A DNA stretch of 5,946 bases. Origin: an uncultured Bacteroidales bacterium. Lineage in GTDB: Bacteria; Bacteroidota; Bacteroidia; Bacteroidales; UBA932. Position 1 is the stretch's first letter, and each line of letters opens with the position of its first letter. Below are positions 1 through 5,946 of this stretch, piece after piece. The position numbers were made by a program, and so were the translations under genes. The notes below the pieces were generated by a model. It was not told where the DNA came from, did not search any database, and saw only the letters and a list, made by a program, of their open reading frames with translations. The stretch covers positions 1-5,946 of the forward strand of contig CABQAB010000126.1 of assembly GCA_902461985.1 (NCBI GenBank), read 5' to 3'.

Positions 1-2605
1 CCATGACATGGTATCTGGCACTGATCTCCGCAGCGCAGGCCCTGCCTTTGTCTCCGGCGACGAAATTGACCTTGACTTTGCCGAGCAGTTCATAGACATA
101 GGCCGAGTATCTCTTGTTACATTCACTCCTTGCTGTCTCCAGCTGAGTCCGGTGACGCTTTGTCAGAATGTCATTCTCAAGTGATTCGTCGATTACAGAA
201 ATAACGGCGGCATAGTTTCTCTTGTTCTCCTTGAATAACACTTCGACAGCCTGCGAAACCCTATAATAGTTTTTTTTGCTCGAAATTGAATGGAAAATCA
301 GCGCGGAAGAAACCAGGGCTGCCCAGACGAGCAATATAGCCAATGTGGAAACTATTCCATACATATACTCATCCTCCTCTTTCGTCCAGTGCTTCACTGG
401 AACAGCCTTGGCGGTAGAGTTAAGGGCAATATCTTTCATCCGTTCCTCGGCTTTATGCCAGTTCGCCGCCAATGCTTCTTCAGAGACATTCTTGAAAGAG
501 ATGTCGAGCTTGTCGAAAATGCTGTCCAACAGTTCTGGAACACCTGAAACTGAAGCCGCTTTCACTGACTGTACTGCATGGAAAGAAATGTTCTTGAACG
601 ATGTGTGAAGCGAGTTGATTATGCCTTCCATACCCATTTCCTTTATTGCGAACTGTTCAAGTGCAGCAGAATCACTGGTTTCGTAACCTTTCAGATAGCC
701 TGAATCGATTCTCGTGAATACTATCATTATTGAAATGTCTGACGCCTCTTTCCCCGAACGGAACTTGTCCACATGGTTCTTCAAGGCATCCACAGAGGAT
801 TTCATGTCGAATCTGTCTTCCTCCGGCACTATTCCGGACACATTGGCATCATACCACCTGTTCATCTTGTCTGAGAATTCAGGCATCCGGTTCATGGTGT
901 ACGGATTGACTACAAACAAGACCAGGTTGGTATTCTTGAGATAGGACACGGAGTCAGTGTCAGCGGATCCGGAATCGCCGTTGTCAGAAAACATCTCACC
1001 GGCGACATCGTTAAGATACAAACGGTATGGCAGTAGATTCTTTGGATTGTTTACCAGAAGCTGGATTGCCTTATGACGTCCGCGCATAGTCTGGTCTACC
1101 TCCGAGGTCATAGCCTCTCCGTTTTTGATTGTATCCAGGAACGACTGCAGTGCGGCCTCGTCACTTCCGGCCTTGTCTGTGAAAGTACATACGGATTCCT
1201 TTCCGATTTTCTTGTGCAGCATTTCGGAAATCAGCCTGTACAGCAGTGTGGTCTTTCCTGAACTGTGGACGCCGGCTACGGCAATATGTTTCTCTATACC
1301 AACGTTGGCTCTGACAAAAGAATTGCAGTGAGGACATTTGCGGGCATAATTGTCTTTGCCGTTAAGGAAAAGGGTCGGCATCTTTTCGGAAGTGGCAGGA
1401 TGGGTGATATGGAACAGTCCCCACGGGCCCGGTTTCAGATTGACGGGGAGGGGAATTCCATGTGAGTAGTATTCAGCCGGTTCAGACGGTCTGCCGCAAG
1501 TAGGACATGGATGCTGCACATTGTAGCGTTTCATCACGATGTGCTCGTACAGGATGAGCGAACCTGCAAAAAGCAGATACAGGACTGCGCAGACCAGGTA
1601 TACGCACAATGGCGCAAATGCTACTATCAGAACAATTATTCCGTAGTTTATAACCAGTTCCAATGCAGCTGAAAATATATTGAAAGTCGAGAAAACATTC
1701 TGCCCGAACGAGGCCACATCATCAGCAAAATAGTATAACTCATCAAGGTTGCTGAAAATCAGTACTGAAATGAAAATTGCAACGCCTAAAAGAGCACCAC
1801 CGACAATCAATCCGAGACAGCCGTCCTTTTCACTGAACAGATAGAAACCGAACCCCAATGCAGCCAATATGCCACCGATTCCGATAACCCAGTACAGTAT
1901 GTAAAGCGTTATGCAGCCGATCCAGGACAGAAGCCAGACGAGCGAACCTATGATTATGAAGATGAGTATGCTTGCAACAAAAGCAAGCACGAACACTCCT
2001 GCTGCCACAAGGAATGTCCAATAAGTTTCAGGGCAGAGGAACATGTTTTTCCTCATGCCTTCTCCGTAAATCTTGTCGGCACCTGCTGGCTCGTACTTGA
2101 GCCAATTGGGATGCCTCAGATTGCCGAAAATCGTCAAATTGTCAAATTCATAAGGATTACCCAAAAGCAATACAAGAGCGCCCAGTGACAAGAGGACCGT
2201 CAAGACTATGACAGTAATGATAATCCACTTCGGAACAGTGGAAATCTTCATTCCGGCCAATGGATTGTAAGGCTTCGGAGCATCAGTCACATAGTACGGG
2301 TTCATTTCCCGTCGCAGGTTATCTTCCTTGATGAAACCTCTGCTGCCCGGAATCTCCACCCAGTTCACACCGCCGACATAGGTCAGTTCTTTGTTGCTGA
2401 CATATATTATATCCCCCGGGGATGTTTTTTCAATTGTTTTGCTCCGGTCCGAAGGTTCTAACTTGATTTCAGGGTTGCCTACGGCGACCACATACCTGAA
2501 TTCACATTTCTCTCTGACCGTTCTTCCATACTCTGCCGCACTCAGCCCGAGTCCTGTCAGGAACAACGCCAGAAGCGCAATCAGTTTTTTCATATTTGTT
2601 TTCAT
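1..2605 (-). CDS. Multi-pass membrane protein with SH3-like, zinc ribbon and GTPase domains (3' partial)
   Basis: The frame is uninterrupted from the ATG at 2605 to the left edge: 868 residues without a stop, so the C-terminus is missing. Layout: signal peptide 1-24 (basic start, hydrophobic core, LSAA cleavage site); small beta-rich SH3-like region about 40-100, with GVNWVEIPGSRGFI typical of bacterial SH3 folds; hydrophobic segments near 127-149, 196-224, 229-259, 263-284 and 316-353 (the last long enough for two spans). Next is a zinc ribbon, with CPTCG at 367-371 and CPHC at 424-427. The GTPase follows: P-loop GVHSSGKT at 445-452, DVAGE (G3) at 533-537, TRID at the G4 position (631-634, Arg for the usual Lys), and a G5 candidate near 676-688. 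A further membrane span is at 749-771, then a charged tail of at least 97 residues. The GTPase must be cytosolic, so the SH3-like part and the final tail should lie outside the inner membrane. This is probably the membrane arm of a double-GTPase system; the ligand and output are unknown. Confidence 0.87.
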   Translation of the reverse strand, partial: MKTNMKKLIALLALFLTGLGLSAAEYGRTVREKCEFRYVVAVGNPEIKLEPSDRSKTIEKTSPGDIIYVSNKELTYVGGVNWVEIPGSRGFIKEDNLRREMNPYYVTDAPKPYNPLAGMKISTVPKWIIITVIVLTVLLSLGALVLLLGNPYEFDNLTIFGNLRHPNWLKYEPAGADKIYGEGMRKNMFLCPETYWTFLVAAGVFVLAFVASILIFIIIGSLVWLLSWIGCITLYILYWVIGIGGILAALGFGFYLFSEKDGCLGLIVGGALLGVAIFISVLIFSNLDELYYFADDVASFGQNVFSTFNIFSAALELVINYGIIVLIVAFAPLCVYLVCAVLYLLFAGSLILYEHIVMKRYNVQHPCPTCGRPSEPAEYYSHGIPLPVNLKPGPWGLFHITHPATSEKMPTLFLNGKDNYARKCPHCNSFVRANVGIEKHIAVAGVHSSGKTTLLYRLISEMLHKKIGKESVCTFTDKAGSDEAALQSFLDTIKNGEAMTSEVDQTMRGRHKAIQLLVNNPKNLLPYRLYLNDVAGEMFSDNGDSGSADTDSVSYLKNTNLVLFVVNPYTMNRMPEFSDKMNRWYDANVSGIVPEEDRFDMKSSVDALKNHVDKFRSGKEASDISIMIVFTRIDSGYLKGYETSDSAALEQFAIKEMGMEGIINSLHTSFKNISFHAVQSVKAASVSGVPELLDSIFDKLDISFKNVSEEALAANWHKAEERMKDIALNSTAKAVPVKHWTKEEDEYMYGIVSTLAILLVWAALVSSALIFHSISSKKNYYRVSQAVEVLFKENKRNYAAVISVIDESLENDILTKRHRTQLETARSECNKRYSAYVYELLGKVKVNFVAGDKGRACAAEISARYHVM
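2602..2605 (-). promoter_or_regulatory. ATGA stop/start overlap (translational coupling) with A-rich leader
   Basis: On the minus strand the TGA stop of the GAP1-like gene (2602-2604) shares bases with an ATG at 2603-2605 that opens the membrane GTPase gene, giving the classic ATGA overlap. The preceding bases are very A-rich and lack a Shine-Dalgarno sequence. A second in-frame ATG at 2591-2593 (Met5) also gives a good signal peptide starting MKKLIALL and cannot be excluded as the true start. I prefer 2605 because of the overlap. Confidence 0.7.
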
Positions 2606-4851
2606 TTCTTGTTTTGTTTTCTTGTCTTGTTCATCCCATCTTTCTTCTTCGGAGCAAACAGTCCGGCGAAGAAGCTGCGTATCCTCTGCCTTCTCCACAT
2701 CGCCGAAAATCTTGTTTTCATAAACTGAGTGAAATCCTCAGAAGACAGCCCAAAATCAGCGGCAAGGCATTCAATGCGCTTGAAATCGTAATGATAGAGT
2801 ATTGAGATTCCAGCGAGATATTCGCGTTTCAAGTGCCCCTTCTGCGTTTTTGCATACCCGATGACTTCCTCTTCCTTCATCACCGCTTCAATGCTTTTCA
2901 GGAATCCGTCAACTTCATCGACTGCTATTTTGCCGAAACACAGCGGAGCGATTTTCCTCAAGGCCTTCTCTGCTTCAAGATTCAGGGCGAGACGGTAGTA
3001 TGCGAGGACATCGACTCCGTCCGTGTTGCCTTCAAGGACATCCAGCAGAAGCTGCCATTTATTCCTTGACTTGCAGTCTTCAGGAATTACTGTAAGTACA
3101 TCTTCGCGTATAGTCGTTATGTCGGCAGTCTCCCCTTCCCTACACAATGGTTCATAAAGCAGGTAAAGCCTCTCGAAAATGCTTGAGTCTGAAAACAGCA
3201 TCCTGGCAAATGCAGGATTTACATCGACCAGTTCTTTGTATTTTGCAATGAGTTTTCTAACTTCGGGCTTGTCAGACTGGAGTATCCGCTTCATCTGTCC
3301 GAAAAACAGTTCAGCAAAACCGGATTCTGCATAATGGTTTCTGAACACCGACAGATAGTCCACTTGGGCGGCTGCTTCAGTGTCCTTGCGCAGGTTTTCT
3401 TTTGCACAGTCAATGATATCTGGATGCAAGTCAGCCAGTTTCACGAACAACCTGACCCTTTTTTCCGCAGTGTCCTCCAGATAGCAGACAATATCCCTGA
3501 GATTGCCGACATTTGAGGTCATACATTCATAAACGGTATTTTCAAGCGGAGGAAAATCTGATTTTGAAAGATAATTGTCAAATATGCGGGTATCCATATT
3601 ATGGAAAAGTTCCGAAAGGTCTTTCGTGGAACGTCCTGCTATTGCTGACATTTTGTTTTTCAGTGCAGTTTTAGCATCGTCCGACAAGAGACCGTGCTCT
3701 TGGAACGCTTCTGCACAGTCCACGGCGGATTTGAGCGACTTCGCGTCAGATGCGTTTTCTGCCGCAGAAACAAGTTTTGCGTTCAGAAGCCGTGAATCAG
3801 AGGCGGACTTTGAAACCACATCCGCCAAGGCCTCCAGGAAGCCTCCGGTCTTTGCCAGCTCAAGCGTAAAGTTACCAGGATGGCAGCAGTATATGTACAG
3901 GACCTCGTTGATTTTCTTGGACAGTCCTGAAGCAAGAGCGGCAGAGGGTGAATATATCCATTCTGAAAGAACTTTTCCCAAACCTCCGGCAGCGACTTCG
4001 TTTTCCACATCGCTGCGCCAGATGGTCTCGATTGGAAGGGCCTTGCGGTTGTTTTTAATGAAATCGACATAGACGAAAGACAAAGGAACTATGTCCGGAG
4101 TATAGTACTCGTTCACGAATACTACGTTGAAGCCTGCCGGTATGCCTTCTTCCTGATAGTTGAGAATAAATGAGACTTGTTTTGCAGTTTCTTCAGGCAG
4201 GAGGGACAGGAATCCGGCGGCAACGGCTTCTGCATCAGCAGCCTTTGTCCTGACCATTATCGCCTGATTCTTCGATCTCACCTCAAGGAACGAGAAAAAC
4301 AGGTCTATGCTCTCTTTCGGGACTGACGCATGAAGTCCGGCAAGAGGTCTTTCTTCAGGCGGAAGCATCACTGCCGGGCCCACCATCAAAGCCCGCATTT
4401 CTTCATTGTCAAATCTCGGGCTGTAGTCCAGCGGCAGGAAATGCAGACATCCGGAAGCGTTGTCGTCCTGAAGGAGACTGAATATCTCCTTGCCTGGCCA
4501 GCCCTCGAAAGCATACATATTGACAATGAAATTGCCTGCACGGCATTTCGTATTGGTATTGTAGTATGTGTAATCGTACCCTGCCTTGACCACACGGCCA
4601 ATCAGATAGAAGTCCGTGTCTTCAAGCCTGAAGAAATAAAACTTTTTGGGATAGAGGCTTATTTTTTCAGGATGCTCCTTCCATGTTTCGTCCTTAAATG
4701 ACCCGGAGGAATATTTATATAGTACAGCCCTGTCGGTGAGTGCATCTATAATCTTGCGAGGAGTGCCTTCTGTAACAGTTCTGACTCCTAAACCGGAGCC
4801 TCCGTTGATGCGGTTCTGAGAAGCGTTGTAGAATAGGGAATAATATTTCAT
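2602..4851 (-). CDS. GTPase-associated protein 1 (GAP1)-like adaptor, 749 aa
   Basis: Complete 749-residue protein with no signal peptide or membrane span, so probably cytosolic. It has no catalytic motif I recognise. The N-terminal part (about 1-145) begins MKYYSLFYNA and has GGSGLGVRTVTEG at 17-29 and RAGNFIVNMYAF at 104-115. These resemble the Gly-rich start and the R-x-G-N segment I recall for GAP1 N-terminal domains, with Asn111 where I recall a His. A middle region (about 153-248), with SLLPEE at 216-221 followed by VSFILNY and then VVFVNE, resembles the GAP1 middle domain. The rest (about 250-749) is charged and looks largely helical, as expected for a C-terminal scaffold. The last 39 residues are strongly basic (14 Lys/Arg, one acidic) with an aromatic stretch. 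It lies between two GTPase genes and its stop overlaps the next start. The likely role, by inference, is an adaptor or regulator of the two GTPases. The family call rests on remembered patterns, not a search. Confidence 0.82.
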   Translation of the reverse strand: MKYYSLFYNASQNRINGGSGLGVRTVTEGTPRKIIDALTDRAVLYKYSSGSFKDETWKEHPEKISLYPKKFYFFRLEDTDFYLIGRVVKAGYDYTYYNTNTKCRAGNFIVNMYAFEGWPGKEIFSLLQDDNASGCLHFLPLDYSPRFDNEEMRALMVGPAVMLPPEERPLAGLHASVPKESIDLFFSFLEVRSKNQAIMVRTKAADAEAVAAGFLSLLPEETAKQVSFILNYQEEGIPAGFNVVFVNEYYTPDIVPLSFVYVDFIKNNRKALPIETIWRSDVENEVAAGGLGKVLSEWIYSPSAALASGLSKKINEVLYIYCCHPGNFTLELAKTGGFLEALADVVSKSASDSRLLNAKLVSAAENASDAKSLKSAVDCAEAFQEHGLLSDDAKTALKNKMSAIAGRSTKDLSELFHNMDTRIFDNYLSKSDFPPLENTVYECMTSNVGNLRDIVCYLEDTAEKRVRLFVKLADLHPDIIDCAKENLRKDTEAAAQVDYLSVFRNHYAESGFAELFFGQMKRILQSDKPEVRKLIAKYKELVDVNPAFARMLFSDSSIFERLYLLYEPLCREGETADITTIREDVLTVIPEDCKSRNKWQLLLDVLEGNTDGVDVLAYYRLALNLEAEKALRKIAPLCFGKIAVDEVDGFLKSIEAVMKEEEVIGYAKTQKGHLKREYLAGISILYHYDFKRIECLAADFGLSSEDFTQFMKTRFSAMWRRQRIRSFFAGLFAPKKKDGMNKTRKQNKK

Positions 4852-4863
4852 GGCATTGAAGGA
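4852..4863 (-). other. 12-base intergenic gap between GTPase and GAP1-like gene
   Basis: This is the only non-coding DNA in the window. On the minus strand it runs from the TAA stop of the zinc ribbon-GTPase to the ATG of the GAP1-like gene. It contains no GGAGG-like ribosome-binding sequence and is too short for a promoter or terminator, so the two genes are very probably cotranscribed. The absence of a Shine-Dalgarno sequence is compatible with Bacteroidota, where starts commonly lack one. Confidence 0.8.
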
Positions 4864-5946
4864 TTATTTGTCAAGTGGTATGTGGAAGCCTTTCATCTGT
4901 GTCAGTATCCAGACAAGCGGGTCAAGAACTCTGTATGGCTTTATCTGCCCGCTCACATGCTGGGAGTTGTCTTTGTCTGGGGTTGTGCCTAACGATGACA
5001 CACCGAATACTTTATAGTTGCGGAAAGCTGTACCGATTTTATGCAGGACATTGCCTATATCCCATTTATCGGGATTATTGCACAACTCTGACAGAGACTT
5101 GCTGATATTGTCTGTCTCACTTACGGAATACCGGCCTGTTTTGAGGAATGATGAATCATAGTACAGGTCAAGATTCGGTATGCTTTGTTCTCCTGCCTGT
5201 TCAAGACCATTGACGACAGCATCAATCTTGCTGAATGTCACTGCTAATGGCGTGTCCTTGTATCTGCCGCGATCGTCATCGGCATCTCCGAGAATCTTGT
5301 CGATGACAACCTGTATCTCATCTCTGTCGCCTGGCACATTCAAACCGGCATTGATGAATAGATTCTTGAGCTTCGGTATTGAGAACGGGTCTAACAGCAG
5401 TATGATGCCGGAAGACTGGGCGAGATATACCGCCTGTTTTTTCAAGGCTTCACTTGTGGTAAAAACCTCGCCGGCCGTGTCGTAGAAGACCAGATAGATA
5501 TGTCTGTCCTTGTCGCTGTACTTGCCGGACTCGACGCTGCTTGTCAATTTGAAAATCAACGGCGTGACTATATCCTTGGCAGTTGTCTGATCCGGCAGTT
5601 CTCCATAACTGAACATATTCTTTTTCATCGAATTGAAAACTTGCGAAGTTCGCTCCTCTGAATTGAAAGCCTCGTCCTTGGCTCTGACGTCAAGCCCGAG
5701 TCTGTAGCCGTAATTCTCCAGGGTCGAAATCAAAGACGTAAAGTAGACCGACTTGCCGCTGGACGGAGCACCGATTATTGAAATGATTTCCGAACCTTCC
5801 TTCGCCATTTCACTTGGCAGCCAGTTATGGCATTTCGGACAGACGAAGCGGTGTGACTCCGTTCCGCATCTGTCGCATTTAGTGGGCTTCGGTTCAGAAG
5901 AGAACAGGGATTTCCTGGATTTAAAAATATGTTTCCTTACCAGTCC
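4864..5946 (-). CDS. Zinc ribbon-GTPase of the TRAFAC/double-GTPase type (5' partial)
   Basis: Likely cytosolic GTP-binding switch protein. The frame stays open to the right edge, giving 360 visible residues and no visible true start. An ATG at 5806-5808 exists, but it would remove an in-frame zinc ribbon (CDRCG at residues 24-28, CPKC at 36-39) that sits directly before the GTPase, so I treat it as internal. GTPase motifs in visible numbering are a P-loop GAPSSGKS at 59-66, possible G2 threonines near 121-122, DTAGE (G3) at 156-160, SKID (G4 position, normally N/TKxD) at 239-242, and a G5-like VSSLG at 316-320. The protein ends with a PLVWIL segment near 343-348 and has no membrane span in the visible part. 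It is first in the visible operon, 12 bases before the GAP1-like gene. The family, from memory, is the GTPase of double-GTPase systems; whether it is type 1 or type 2 I cannot decide. GTPase identity is strong and the system assignment is moderate. Confidence 0.9.
   Translation of the reverse strand, partial: GLVRKHIFKSRKSLFSSEPKPTKCDRCGTESHRFVCPKCHNWLPSEMAKEGSEIISIIGAPSSGKSVYFTSLISTLENYGYRLGLDVRAKDEAFNSEERTSQVFNSMKKNMFSYGELPDQTTAKDIVTPLIFKLTSSVESGKYSDKDRHIYLVFYDTAGEVFTTSEALKKQAVYLAQSSGIILLLDPFSIPKLKNLFINAGLNVPGDRDEIQVVIDKILGDADDDRGRYKDTPLAVTFSKIDAVVNGLEQAGEQSIPNLDLYYDSSFLKTGRYSVSETDNISKSLSELCNNPDKWDIGNVLHKIGTAFRNYKVFGVSSLGTTPDKDNSQHVSGQIKPYRVLDPLVWILTQMKGFHIPLDK

Noticed and set aside
268..280. 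A run of eight T bases, considered as a terminator or slippage site.
   Set aside because: It is inside the reading frame of the membrane GTPase (as Lys-Lys codons on the minus strand), no GC-rich hairpin precedes it, and the frame is intact on both sides.
276..608. A 110-codon open frame on the plus strand.
   Set aside because: It is antisense to the membrane GTPase gene, whose minus-strand frame runs through without a stop and carries clear GTPase motifs and a membrane span here.
1830..2021. A 63-codon minus-strand open frame rich in His, Cys and Arg.
   Set aside because: It is an out-of-frame reading of the transmembrane region of the membrane GTPase gene; the in-frame product has clean hydrophobic spans.
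1..2605. Possibility that the membrane protein is an ABC transporter or an FeoB-type iron transporter, since it joins a P-loop to membrane spans.
   Set aside because: There is no ABC signature motif or Walker B of that type, FeoB has its GTPase at the N-terminus before the spans, and here a zinc ribbon directly precedes a GTPase with a DxAGE motif.
3575..4072. A 165-codon open frame on the plus strand.
   Set aside because: It lies wholly antisense within the GAP1-like gene, has low-complexity Ser/Ala-rich composition and no recognisable domain, and the opposite frame is a continuous 749-residue protein.
4330..4701. A 123-codon plus-strand open frame.
   Set aside because: It is antisense to the N-terminal and middle domains of the GAP1-like gene, which match a known family pattern; no start signal or domain supports it.

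Overview
The window is almost entirely coding. It holds three genes on the minus strand, transcribed right to left and packed like an operon. They are a soluble-looking GTPase with an N-terminal zinc ribbon (its 5' end lies beyond the right edge), a 749-residue protein that resembles GTPase-associated protein 1 (GAP1), and a large multi-pass membrane protein carrying a second zinc ribbon plus GTPase domain (its 3' end lies beyond the left edge). The only non-coding DNA is a 12-base gap between the first two genes. The second and third genes overlap by four bases (ATGA). I see no RNA gene, repeat array, insertion sequence, terminator or promoter.

The pairing of two TRAFAC-type GTPases with a GAP1-like protein is, from memory, the arrangement of the 'double-GTPase' (DO-GTPase1/DO-GTPase2 plus GAP1) systems. 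These were predicted by comparative genomics to be NTP-dependent biological-conflict or defence systems. I know of no firm experimental function for them. This version is notable because one GTPase is built into a membrane protein. That protein has a signal peptide, a probable SH3-like domain outside the membrane, several transmembrane segments, and a second membrane segment after the GTPase. A reasonable inference is a relay across the inner membrane: the membrane GTPase senses or acts at the envelope, GAP1 is an adaptor or scaffold, and the other GTPase works in the cytosol. No effector (nuclease, protease, pore-former) is visible here. If one exists it is outside the window or within the unseen ends of the flanking genes.

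The organism cannot be fixed from this window. Base composition looks moderate (GC in the mid-40s by eye). No start has a clear Shine-Dalgarno sequence, and the start of the third gene has an A-rich leader. Together these point weakly to Bacteroidota; other groups such as spirochaetes are not excluded.

Layout: 4864-5946 zinc ribbon-GTPase (partial); 4852-4863 short gap; 2602-4851 GAP1-like protein; 1-2605 membrane SH3-zinc ribbon-GTPase (partial).
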